Positions 8,063 to 16,416 of a DNA stretch of 45,502 nt are shown piece by piece. The notes under the pieces are model-generated. The model saw only the letters and a list, made by a program, of their open reading frames with translations. It was not told where the DNA came from and searched no databases. The translations under genes were made by a program, and so were the position numbers. The first letter of the stretch is position 1, and every line of letters starts with the position of its first letter. The DNA is from an uncultured Bacteroidales bacterium (lineage in GTDB: Bacteria > Bacteroidota > Bacteroidia > Bacteroidales > Muribaculaceae): contig CATZGB010000023.1 in the NCBI GenBank assembly GCA_958418815.1, positions 1 to 45,502 of the forward strand, given 5' to 3'.

Positions 8063-9340
8063 ATGAGACTATCCATCTATATCAAGAATGCGTGGCGCAT
8101 GATGTTGGCCAACAGGCTGTTTTCCGCGATATATATCTGCGGGACAGCCTTGGCCATCGCCACCACCACTTTGTTCGCGCTCATCTATTATGTCAAGGTC
8201 GCGCCGATATATCCCGAATTCAACCGTATGAAGACATATTATCTCAGGAATGTCGAGAATGGAGAGAAGGGAAGTGTCCGCAAGAATATCAACAACCCCA
8301 GTTATCCTCTTGTGAGAGACCACTTGCGAAAATTGGAAAGCGCTTCGGTGGTCAGCGCGGAAATCTCCGGGTGGGATGATTATGTCCAGCTGGCGGGAGA
8401 TGACCGGGAAATCAAAGTCGAGCTGAAGTTCACAGACCCGGAATTCTTCAGGCTGTATGAGTATGACTTCCTGGAAGGGAGACCATTCACCGCCGAGGAA
8501 TTCGAGGGGGGAGTGTTGACCGGTGTCATATCCGAGCGGTTGTCAAGGGATATATTCGGGACGGACACAGGCATCGTGGGACGCACATTCAGTGTCAACT
8601 ATCAGGAATATCGTGTATGCGGGGTTTTCAGGGAGGGCAGTCAGCTCCTTCCAGACTCATATGCTCAGGTAATCCTGCCGCTTACTACGGCGGAGGATTA
8701 CGACGAGGAGTACCGTCCATTCGTAGGAAGTGTTTTTGTGACGTTTGTCTCTGACGACGGCGCCGCGTTGAAGGAGGAGATCGACGAGATTGCCCGAAAA
8801 TTTAACAGCTCGAGTGCTGATTATGAAGTAGGTTTTCTTGATTTGCCTCGTTCCCATATTGTGAGTGTGTTCAACCCTGGTTTTCAAGACGACTTTGTGC
8901 CTGTCAGGTCAGTGGTGAAGAAGAATCTTGTAATCCTCTTGGTGTTGCTGCTGATTCCGGCCCTTAACCTCAGCGGTCTGATTTCGAGCCGTATGGATAT
9001 GCGTTCATCCGAGATAGGAATACGTCGCTCGTTTGGGGGCACACGTTTCCAGCTTCTTAAGCAGGTGTTGTGGGAAAACCTGGTATTGACAATCTTCGGC
9101 GGCATAGTGGGGCTGGTCATCGTATGGCTCGGCATCCTTACATCCGCCGGTCAGTTGTTGACCCTGCTTGACAACAGCAGCTACAACCAAATCCTTTCAT
9201 ACAACATCACCCCCGAAATACTATATGCCCCGGCGATTTTTATCGTGGCGTTTATGTTGTGTGTGGTTCTCAACATCCTTTCGGCTCTGGTTCCGGCGTG
9301 GTTTTCATTGCGCAGACCGGTCATTTCTAACATTGAATAA
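8063..9340 (+). CDS. MacB/FtsX-type ABC permease A2 (paralogue of A1)
   Basis: This second copy of the A-type permease has the same layout: helix at about 20-45, periplasmic domain, then three C-terminal helices with MDMRSSEIGIRRSFGGTRFQLL. I chose the ATG that gives MRLSIYIKNAWRMMLANRLFSAIY, which aligns with A1's start; the frame stays open 90 nt further upstream into the ATPase gene, but that part looks non-coding. DNA near the start is strikingly similar to A1 over about 75 nt, pointing to a gene duplication. The periplasmic domain differs most, suggesting a different substrate or adaptor contact. Confidence 0.87.
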   Translation: MRLSIYIKNAWRMMLANRLFSAIYICGTALAIATTTLFALIYYVKVAPIYPEFNRMKTYYLRNVENGEKGSVRKNINNPSYPLVRDHLRKLESASVVSAEISGWDDYVQLAGDDREIKVELKFTDPEFFRLYEYDFLEGRPFTAEEFEGGVLTGVISERLSRDIFGTDTGIVGRTFSVNYQEYRVCGVFREGSQLLPDSYAQVILPLTTAEDYDEEYRPFVGSVFVTFVSDDGAALKEEIDEIARKFNSSSADYEVGFLDLPRSHIVSVFNPGFQDDFVPVRSVVKKNLVILLVLLLIPALNLSGLISSRMDMRSSEIGIRRSFGGTRFQLLKQVLWENLVLTIFGGIVGLVIVWLGILTSAGQLLTLLDNSSYNQILSYNITPEILYAPAIFIVAFMLCVVLNILSALVPAWFSLRRPVISNIE

Positions 9341-9357
9341 ACATAATTAACGTGACT

Positions 9358-10686
9358 ATGAGGATTCTGAAAAACATCTGGAACCACAGGCGGACCAATG
9401 CCTGGATTTTCATAGAGCTTGTGTTGATTGCGATCATATCATGGGTCATCATCGACCCGGTTGCAGTCGGGCTGTCAGACCTGAATATGCCTAACGGTTA
9501 TGACAATGACCATATGCTTGTTGTTGACATGGTCTCATACCCAAAGACAGCTTCATCTTATGATTCGACCGCCGTCACTCCTGAAAGGCGATACTCTGAC
9601 ATCTGCAACCTGATGATGAAGCTGCGCAATCATCCAGATATAAGCTATGTGACCATAAACCTTAACAATTCGATGATTGGTGGAGGCACACGCACGGTTG
9701 TTTGCCCATGGACGGGAAATCTTGCTGCCGACACCCTGCGGAAAATGTCGTTTGAGTTTTACTATTTCAAAGGCACTGACTTTTTCCAGACCTACGGCAT
9801 AGAGTCGGTGGAAGGTTCCCCCTCGGCAGAGGAGCTGTCAGACCGTTATGTGCCGATGTGGCAGGAGGCGGTTGTCACAAAGGCTTTTGCCGACCTGTAT
9901 TGGCCAGGAGAGAATCCTATGGGGAAACATCTGATGGAGGGAATAAACCAGGCCACCGGCGACACGGTGTTCTCAACCGTGGTTGGGGTTGTCAGCGATG
10001 TCCGTCATGTGCCGGTTTCCAGGTCGTACACACAGGTTTTCCGCACATACAATGATGGTTGGCTCAAAGAGCATGCAGGCTCCAGTTTCTATCTGATTGC
10101 CAGGGCGTGTGAGGGTAAGGACATCCGGGAAATCAAAGATGAAATCACCGGCTGGGCGCGAAAGGAACTGAAGGCCGGAAACTATCATATGCGCACGGTC
10201 AGGACTTATGACGAATTGATAGAGCGGACTGCCAGGATGTATGGTGCGACCTGCCAGTTGCGGCTGTCATATCTCCTTGCGGGGTTTTTCCTTATGAATC
10301 TGATACTCGGCGTGATCGGCACATTCTGGCTGCAGACCCGTAAGCGTATTCCTGAGATGGGTATCCGCCGCGCTTTCGGAGCGGCGCGTGGCTCGCTGGT
10401 GAGAATGCTGTTGGCGGAGAATCTTTTGCTGGCGACCGCCGGTTGCCTCATCGGCTTTCTGCTCTACTGGCAATATGCGATCCACAACGGGTTGGCCTTT
10501 GGCGATGAGGTGAATCTTGAGCAGAATGTGGTTGACAACTGGATCGGGAGTTTCGGAGAGCATTTCATGGTAGTGTCATTGATTGTCTACGGGCTGATAG
10601 CGGTGTGTGTCATTGTCGGGACACTGATTCCGGCGGTGGCGGTAAGCCGTGTCCAGATTGTAGACGCTATAAGAAGCAGGGAATAA
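9358..10686 (+). CDS. MacB/FtsX-type ABC permease B2 (paralogue of B1)
   Basis: This second copy of the B-type permease has an N-terminal helix (AWIFIELVLIAIISWVI), a periplasmic domain of about 240 residues and three C-terminal helices with TRKRIPEMGIRRAFGAARGSLVRMLLAEN. I prefer the ATG that gives MRILKNIWNHRR, parallel to B1's MSKIKNLWNNRR; a GTG two codons earlier is possible. It is 442 residues from the ATG. It follows A2 by 17 nt and is followed after 6 nt by the TolC-like gene, so these are one transcription unit. Confidence 0.87.
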   Translation: MRILKNIWNHRRTNAWIFIELVLIAIISWVIIDPVAVGLSDLNMPNGYDNDHMLVVDMVSYPKTASSYDSTAVTPERRYSDICNLMMKLRNHPDISYVTINLNNSMIGGGTRTVVCPWTGNLAADTLRKMSFEFYYFKGTDFFQTYGIESVEGSPSAEELSDRYVPMWQEAVVTKAFADLYWPGENPMGKHLMEGINQATGDTVFSTVVGVVSDVRHVPVSRSYTQVFRTYNDGWLKEHAGSSFYLIARACEGKDIREIKDEITGWARKELKAGNYHMRTVRTYDELIERTARMYGATCQLRLSYLLAGFFLMNLILGVIGTFWLQTRKRIPEMGIRRAFGAARGSLVRMLLAENLLLATAGCLIGFLLYWQYAIHNGLAFGDEVNLEQNVVDNWIGSFGEHFMVVSLIVYGLIAVCVIVGTLIPAVAVSRVQIVDAIRSRE

Positions 10687-10692
10687 GAGGTT

Positions 10693-12192
10693 ATGACAAG
10701 AAAAAACAGATATGTGTCGTCGCGGATTGCTGTGCTGTTTATGGCAGTGTGGTCCGCTGTGGCGGGAGTTCATTGCGAAAGGCCCGTCACCCTCGCCGAG
10801 ACGATAGCTCTGGCCCGAGAGAGGAGCGTCGACGCCGAGGTGGCCGCCAACTCCCTGAGGTCGGCCTATTGGGAATACCGCACTTACAGGGCCAAGCTGC
10901 TGCCTGAGGTCACATTCTCGGGCACGATACCATCTTACAACAAACGGTACAATCCCTGGCAGAATTCCGATGGCTCTTACACATTCCTGCGCGATGACAA
11001 CCTGCAGTTGCAGGGTAGCCTCAACGTGGAGCAGAGGGTATGGCTGACCGGCGGCACTTTGTCGTTGACTTCCTCTCTTGATTTCATCAGGCAGCTGTCG
11101 GGAGAGACAGGCAACCTCTACATGTCCGTTCCGGTGGCCTTGAAATTCAACCAGCCGCTGTTCGGGGTCAACGATGTGAAGTGGGATCGCCGGATAGAGC
11201 CTGTCAGATACCGTGAGGCGAAGGCCACATATGTGATGGCCACCGAGGAGGTTGCGATGACTGCGATAAGATATTTCTTCACATTGCTCACGGCGCGTGA
11301 GACACTGGCCAACGCCGCCCAGAATGTGGCCAACGCCGAGAAGATGTATGAGGCGGCGAAAGTGCAGCGCGAGATGGGGCGCATCAGCGGCAATGACCTG
11401 TTGCAGATAGAGCTTAACCTCATAAACTCTCGGTCGGAATACATGGAGGGTGAGAGCGCGGTCAAAAGTGCGATGTTCCAGCTGAGGTCGTTTCTCGACC
11501 TGCCTGAGACGGATGAGCTTGTGCCGGTGACACCTGAATACGGAGAGGCCGGAAAAGTCGATTACGACAACGCCCTTGAGCTTGCCCTTGCCAACAACCC
11601 GCTTGCGCTTAACATACGCCGCCGCCAGCTTGAGGCGGATTACGAGGTGGCGAAGGCCAAGGGGGAGATGCGCCAGATCAACCTGTTCGCCCAGGTGGGT
11701 TTCACCGGCACCGACAGCAATCTCGGCGCGACATACCGCAATCTGCGCGACAACCAGATTGTGGAGGTCGGGGTGTCGATACCTCTTGTCGACTGGGGAA
11801 AACGCAAAGGCAAAGTGGAGACCGCCCGCAGCCAGCGTATGTTGACTGAAAGCACGTTGAGGAAGGAGAGGGCCGATTTCTGCCAGAATCTTTTCGTGCT
11901 GGTGGAACGGTTCAACAATCAGCAGTCGCAGCTCGGGATGGCCAGGCGCGCCGATGAGATAGCCACCCGGCGCTATGACAGCTCGGTGGAGACCTTCATG
12001 ATCGGACGCCTGTCGGCCCTCGACCTCAACAACTCCCAGGAAAACAAAGACGCTGCCAGGCTGAAGTATCTCAACGAGCTGTACATGTATTGGTATTTCT
12101 ATTATCAGCTGCGCAGTCTCACTCTGTGGGATTTCAAGGAAGGGATGCCGATAGAGGCGGATTTTGAAAATGTGATTTCAGTAAAATCGTGA
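10693..12192 (+). CDS. TolC-family outer membrane efflux protein
   Basis: This is the outer membrane/periplasmic channel expected to complete the tripartite exporter. A signal peptide lies at about residues 1-28, then two repeated OEP halves with long amphipathic helices (for example NAAQNVANAEKMYEAAKVQREMGRISGNDLLQIELNL and its C-terminal counterpart ARRADEIATRRYDSSVETFMIGRLSALDLNNSQ). The N-terminus (VTLAETIALARERSVDAEVA) is typical. The length of 499 residues is normal. No lipobox cysteine is evident, although a Cys occurs near the cleavage region (VHCERP). It is the last structural gene; the regulator starts 40 nt on. Confidence 0.88.
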   Translation: MTRKNRYVSSRIAVLFMAVWSAVAGVHCERPVTLAETIALARERSVDAEVAANSLRSAYWEYRTYRAKLLPEVTFSGTIPSYNKRYNPWQNSDGSYTFLRDDNLQLQGSLNVEQRVWLTGGTLSLTSSLDFIRQLSGETGNLYMSVPVALKFNQPLFGVNDVKWDRRIEPVRYREAKATYVMATEEVAMTAIRYFFTLLTARETLANAAQNVANAEKMYEAAKVQREMGRISGNDLLQIELNLINSRSEYMEGESAVKSAMFQLRSFLDLPETDELVPVTPEYGEAGKVDYDNALELALANNPLALNIRRRQLEADYEVAKAKGEMRQINLFAQVGFTGTDSNLGATYRNLRDNQIVEVGVSIPLVDWGKRKGKVETARSQRMLTESTLRKERADFCQNLFVLVERFNNQQSQLGMARRADEIATRRYDSSVETFMIGRLSALDLNNSQENKDAARLKYLNELYMYWYFYYQLRSLTLWDFKEGMPIEADFENVISVKS

Positions 12193-12196
12193 AAAT

Positions 12197-12228
12197 GTTG
12201 GCCGGTCGGCGGGAAACTGTTACTTTTG
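12197..12228 (+). promoter_or_regulatory. Vegetative promoter for the NtrC-type regulator gene
   Basis: GTTG (12197-12200) is followed after 20 nt by a perfect -7 element TACTTTTG (12221-12228). The ATG begins only 4 nt later, so the transcript would be leaderless or nearly so. This would supply regulator and kinase independently of the sigma-54 promoter. Confidence 0.65.
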
Positions 12229-12232
12229 TGTT

Positions 12233-13567
12233 ATGATTCTGATAGTTGACGATGATGCCGCAATCCGCTCCTCCCTCGCGTTGCTGACTCGCAGGGCCGG
12301 ATATGCCACCAGGTTTGCCGCCTCCCCGGCCGAGGCGATGGAGCAGGTGAGGGCCAAAGCCCCCTCGCTGGTGCTGCTTGACATGAATTTTTCCCGGTTC
12401 ACCTCCGGGGAGGAGGGCCTGACGCTTCTCAGGCAGATAAAGGTGTTTCATCCGTCAGTGCCGGTGATACTTATGACCGCCTGGGGCTCTATCGAACTCG
12501 CCGTGGAGGGGATGAGGGCCGGGGCGTTTGATTTCATCACCAAACCGTGGGACAACCGCCGGTTGCTTGAGCGCATCGGCGTGGCCCTTGACATGCAACG
12601 CCCGGCCGATACCGGCAACGGCCTTGTGCGCGATTTCATCATCGGTTCGGATGCCCGGCTGGAGGCGGTGTTGCAGACAGTGGCAAAAGTGGCCCCCACC
12701 AACGCCCCGGTGCTGATTACCGGCGAGAGCGGCACCGGCAAGGAGCTTATCGCCGAAGCCCTGCACCGCAACAGCCGGCGTTACGGACATCCGTTTGTCA
12801 AAGTCAACCTCGGCGGAATGTCATCCTCCCTTTTCGAGAGCGAAATGTTCGGCCATAAGCGAGGGGCGTTCACTGACGCGATAGCCGACCGTGTCGGGCG
12901 ATTCGAGGCCGCTGACGGTGGCACGATTTTCCTGGATGAGATAGGCGAACTTGATTCCGGCTCGCAGGTGAAGCTGCTGCGTGTCCTGCAGGAGCAGAAA
13001 TTCGAGCCGCTGGGTTCGAGTGAGACAAAATCCGTGGATGTCAGGATAGTCTGCGCCACCAACGCCGACCTGCCGCGGATGGTGGCCGCCAAGGAGTTCC
13101 GCGAGGACTTGTTTTATCGCATAAGCCTGGTCAACATTGAGTTGCCGCCGTTGCGCCAGCGTGCCGGGGATATCCCCGCGCTTGCCCGCCATTTCTTGGT
13201 GAAAGGGGCGGAGACTCACGGGATGGAGGTGCCGCGCCTGTCGTCTGACGCCGAGGCGTGGCTTATGGGACGGCCATGGCCGGGAAACATACGCGAGCTG
13301 AAAAACCAGGTGGAACGCACGATGCTCATCTCCGGCAAGGATTTCCTGACGGCAGACGATTTCGCCAGCTGCGCCGCGATGGGAATGCCAGCTCCGGGGA
13401 CTGATGCTGCGGCATCCATGTCGGGTGGCACGCTTGAGGAGATGGAGCGGGCCAGGATCGTTGAGGCCGTCAACCGCCATGACGGCAATATCTCCAAGGC
13501 GGCCGCCGAGCTTGGCCTGACTCGCCAGAGCCTGTATCGCAAAATGGAAAAATTCGGTCTGCGATGA
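12233..13567 (+). CDS. Sigma-54-dependent NtrC-family response regulator
   Basis: Cytoplasmic transcription activator with three domains. The receiver (1-115) has acidic pocket D6-D8, phosphoacceptor D50, T82 and K104. The AAA+ domain (about 135-370) has Walker A GESGTGKE (164-171), the sigma-54 contact loop GAFTDA (211-216) and Walker B GGTIFLDEIGEL. A Fis-type HTH (about 405-444, NISKAAAELGLTRQSLYRKM) ends the protein. The contact loop has D in place of the second G of GAFTGA; as I recall this is frequent in Bacteroidetes homologues. It overlaps the kinase gene by 4 nt, so the two are a cognate pair. Likely targets are the palindromes before the exporter operon. Confidence 0.95.
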   Translation: MILIVDDDAAIRSSLALLTRRAGYATRFAASPAEAMEQVRAKAPSLVLLDMNFSRFTSGEEGLTLLRQIKVFHPSVPVILMTAWGSIELAVEGMRAGAFDFITKPWDNRRLLERIGVALDMQRPADTGNGLVRDFIIGSDARLEAVLQTVAKVAPTNAPVLITGESGTGKELIAEALHRNSRRYGHPFVKVNLGGMSSSLFESEMFGHKRGAFTDAIADRVGRFEAADGGTIFLDEIGELDSGSQVKLLRVLQEQKFEPLGSSETKSVDVRIVCATNADLPRMVAAKEFREDLFYRISLVNIELPPLRQRAGDIPALARHFLVKGAETHGMEVPRLSSDAEAWLMGRPWPGNIRELKNQVERTMLISGKDFLTADDFASCAAMGMPAPGTDAAASMSGGTLEEMERARIVEAVNRHDGNISKAAAELGLTRQSLYRKMEKFGLR

Positions 13568-14814
13568 GGCTCAGGTATCTATTTGTCATACTCGCGGCAA
13601 TGCAGTTGCTCCCGTGGGGATTGCTGTTTTATTTCGGCAGTTCCCGTCTGGGGGAGACATGGTTCTACTTGTTTGAAATCCTCGCGATTGCCGGTTGCGT
13701 GCTTCTGTGGTTGTTTTACAGGACGGTGCTGAGGCCAATAGATACTCTTTCGGGAGGCCTCGACATGTTGCGCGCCCAAGACTGGAACAGCTCGTTGCGC
13801 GAGGTCGGCCAGCCAGACGTCGACAAAATCGCTAACATCTTCAACGAGATGTTGCTAAGGCTCAAGCAACAGAGGATTCGGTATGAAGAGCGCACCCATT
13901 TCCTCAACCTGCTTATTGAATCTGCCCCGATAGGGGTGGTGATACTCGATTTCGACGGTCACGAGGTGGTCAGGAATCCCGCCGCGGTCGAGCTTGGGCT
14001 GTCACCCTCAGACCTGCGTGACCTGCGTATAGGGGAGTCCCACGATTACCGCACATCCTCGGGCACGGTAATACGTTGCTCATGCCGTAGTTTCATCGAC
14101 CGAGGTGTGGAACACCGGTTCTATCTGGCCGAGGATATCTCAGGGTCGGTTGCGGCGGCTGAGCGCGGCGCCTACGAAAAGGTGATAAGGGTGATGGCCC
14201 ATGAGGTAAACAACACTATGGCCGGATTCTCATCGGCGCTGTCGACCGCGCTTCCCGAGATTGACGACAAGGAGATTCAGGAGGTGCTGAGGGCCTGCTG
14301 GCAGCGCAGCGGCGAGCTGTCTGCTTTCACCGCGAGGTTTGCCGAAGTGGTGAAGCTCCCGGCTCCGAAGTTGCTACGGATAGACCTGGCCGCGCTTGTG
14401 GCCTCAGAGCGTCGCTTCCTGGAGTCACTTGGGGTGCCGAAAGGGGTGGCGATGGAGTTTGAGGGGATTGACAAGGGCGCCTGCGAGGTGATGGGCGACC
14501 CCGAACTGCTTGTGCAGGTGTTGGTCAATGTTGTCAAGAACTCAGTCGAGAGCATATTGCTTGCTGGCCGTCAGGGAAAAATCACCATCTCCGTGGATGG
14601 CTGCATGCTGACTGTCACAGACAACGGTGCGGGCATCCCGCCGGAAAAGGCATCGAGGATATTCACCCCGTTTTTCACCGACAAACCCCACGGCCAGGGG
14701 ATAGGTCTGATGCTCATCCGTGAGGTGCTGACCGCCCATGGCGCCCGTTTCTCGTTGTCCACCTCTGCCGATGATGGCCTGACACGTTTCGTCGTAAGAT
14801 TTGCCAAGGCCTGA
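13564..14814 (+). CDS. Sensor histidine kinase (NtrY-like)
   Basis: Inner membrane kinase expected to phosphorylate the upstream NtrC-type regulator. Two helices at about 4-24 and 34-52 leave almost no periplasmic loop, so the signal is probably sensed in the membrane or cytoplasm. A HAMP-like stretch (52-100) and a PAS-like domain (110-195, NLLIESAPIGVVILDFDGHEVVRNPAA) follow. The H-box is MAHEVNNTMAG with H213. The HATPase_c domain has the N box VVKNSVES, G1 DNGAGIP and G2 GQGIGLML. At 416 residues it is complete. Its ATG overlaps the regulator stop, indicating translational coupling. Confidence 0.93.
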   Translation: MRLRYLFVILAAMQLLPWGLLFYFGSSRLGETWFYLFEILAIAGCVLLWLFYRTVLRPIDTLSGGLDMLRAQDWNSSLREVGQPDVDKIANIFNEMLLRLKQQRIRYEERTHFLNLLIESAPIGVVILDFDGHEVVRNPAAVELGLSPSDLRDLRIGESHDYRTSSGTVIRCSCRSFIDRGVEHRFYLAEDISGSVAAAERGAYEKVIRVMAHEVNNTMAGFSSALSTALPEIDDKEIQEVLRACWQRSGELSAFTARFAEVVKLPAPKLLRIDLAALVASERRFLESLGVPKGVAMEFEGIDKGACEVMGDPELLVQVLVNVVKNSVESILLAGRQGKITISVDGCMLTVTDNGAGIPPEKASRIFTPFFTDKPHGQGIGLMLIREVLTAHGARFSLSTSADDGLTRFVVRFAKA

Positions 14815-14840
14815 ATGCCGCCTGATTGGAAAAAATTTAG

Positions 14841-14848
14841 TAGTTTTG
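14841..14848 (+). promoter_or_regulatory. -7 promoter element before the FAD oxidoreductase gene
   Basis: A perfect TAGTTTTG is followed by exactly 4 nt and then the ATG. There is no convincing -33 TTTG at 19-21 nt. It predicts a leaderless transcript separate from the exporter operon. Confidence 0.5.
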
Positions 14849-14852
14849 CGGA

Positions 14853-16394
14853 ATGAAAGATTGTCAGGACAACAAAGACAGGTGTGACTCACGGCCGGTG
14901 GCGGTTATTGCCGGCGGCGGTCCGGCGGGGCTCACCGCGGCATATGAACTTGCGGCGCATGGCGGCCTGTCGCCGTTGGTTTTCGAGGAGTCTGACAAAA
15001 TCGGTGGCATATCACGCACCGAAATCTACAAGGGCAACCGTATCGACATCGGAGGTCATCGTTTTTTCAGCAAGAGCGACAGGGTAATGGCCTGGTGGAA
15101 CCGGGTCATGCCGCTTGAGGCCGACCCCGAAAAGACCGACAGGGCCATGATGCGCCGTCGGCGTGTCAGCCGCATCTATTATCTCAGGCGTTTTTTTGAC
15201 TATCCGGTAAGGATGAGCCTGCAGACCATCCGCAATCTTGGCCTGTCGAAGACTTTCCTGGCCGGGCTAAGCTACCTGAAATCCACTTTGGTCAAACGGC
15301 CAGAGGTGTCGCTGGAGGATTTTTACATCAACCGGTTCGGCAAAAGGTTGTACTCGATGTTTTTCGAGGATTACACCGAGAAGGTCTGGGGAAAACACCC
15401 TTCGGCCCTGGGAGCCGAATGGGGCGCGCAGAGGGTCAAGGGGCTGTCTTTGTCGGGGGTGATAAAGGATATGCTTTCCAGCAAACTCAACCGCAAGGAT
15501 GGACGCAAGGTGGAGACCTCGCTGATAGAGGAGTTCATCTATCCCAAATTTGGGCCCGGGCAGCTGTGGGAGTGCGTTGCGGAAGAAATCAAAGGGAAAG
15601 GGGGGGCAGTAAGGATGGAGAGCCGCGTCAGCAAAGTCCATGTGGAGGGCAACCGGGTCGTGGCTGTGACTGTGGAGTCTCCCGATGGCCGCCGAGACAG
15701 GGTCGGGTGTGATGTGTTTTTGTCATCAATGCCGCTTAAAGATCTTGTCGCCTCCATTGATGGGATTGATGTCCCCGAGGAGGTGGGCCGTGCGGCAGCC
15801 TCTCTGCCATATCGCGACTTCATCACCGTGGGGCTGCTTGTCGACAAGCTGAAACTGCGCAATGAGACCGCCATCCCGTCATACAAAGACCGGATTCCCG
15901 ACACTTGGATTTATGTGCAGGAGAGGGATGTCAGGCTGGGCCGCGTCCAGGTCTTCAACAACTGGTCGCCTTATATGGTGGCGGATTACGAAGAGAAGAT
16001 GTGGATCGGCCTGGAATATTTCTGTGCCGAAGGGGATGAGATGTGGGAGATGCCCGACAAGGATTTCATCAGGATGGCTGTCTCCGAGCTTGAGAAAATC
16101 GGCATTATTGACCGGGAGGATGTGGAGGATGCCGTCCGCATACGTGTCAGGAAAGCGTATCCGGCATATTACGGCTCTTACTCGGAGTTGCCGGCGATCA
16201 GGGCATTCCTTGACAGGATCGAGAACCTTTATTGCATTGGCCGCAACGGGCAGCACCGCTACAACAATATGGACCATTCGATGCTCACCGCCATGGAGGC
16301 GGTTGACGCTATCCTGTCGGGCAGTCCGGCGGTAGACAAGTCTCCTGTCTGGAATGTCAACACCGAGGATGACTACCACGAGGCGCGAAATTGA
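14853..16394 (+). CDS. NAD(P)/FAD-dependent oxidoreductase (amine oxidase/UDP-galactopyranose mutase-like)
   Basis: A flavoprotein with an N-terminal Rossmann dinucleotide motif VIAGGGPAGLTAAYELAAHG (18-37). The segments GGISRTEIYKGNRIDIGGHRFFSKSD and, near the C-terminus, NLYCIGRNGQHRYNNMDHSM are typical of the protoporphyrinogen oxidase/UDP-galactopyranose mutase-like superfamily, often annotated only as FAD-dependent oxidoreductase. It lacks export signals and membrane helices. Homologues of this class often lie in polysaccharide loci, but no such neighbour adjoins it here. The exact substrate cannot be read from the sequence. It converges on the radical SAM gene with 22 nt between stops. 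Confidence 0.8.
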   Translation: MKDCQDNKDRCDSRPVAVIAGGGPAGLTAAYELAAHGGLSPLVFEESDKIGGISRTEIYKGNRIDIGGHRFFSKSDRVMAWWNRVMPLEADPEKTDRAMMRRRRVSRIYYLRRFFDYPVRMSLQTIRNLGLSKTFLAGLSYLKSTLVKRPEVSLEDFYINRFGKRLYSMFFEDYTEKVWGKHPSALGAEWGAQRVKGLSLSGVIKDMLSSKLNRKDGRKVETSLIEEFIYPKFGPGQLWECVAEEIKGKGGAVRMESRVSKVHVEGNRVVAVTVESPDGRRDRVGCDVFLSSMPLKDLVASIDGIDVPEEVGRAAASLPYRDFITVGLLVDKLKLRNETAIPSYKDRIPDTWIYVQERDVRLGRVQVFNNWSPYMVADYEEKMWIGLEYFCAEGDEMWEMPDKDFIRMAVSELEKIGIIDREDVEDAVRIRVRKAYPAYYGSYSELPAIRAFLDRIENLYCIGRNGQHRYNNMDHSMLTAMEAVDAILSGSPAVDKSPVWNVNTEDDYHEARN

Positions 16395-16416
16395 AAGCCG
16401 TGGGCAGGTCTGGGCC

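Noticed and set aside
14048..14080. Second sigma-54-like sequence (GGCACG then TTGC) inside the kinase gene
   Set aside because: Spacing is 8 nt instead of 4 between the elements, and it lies in coding sequence.
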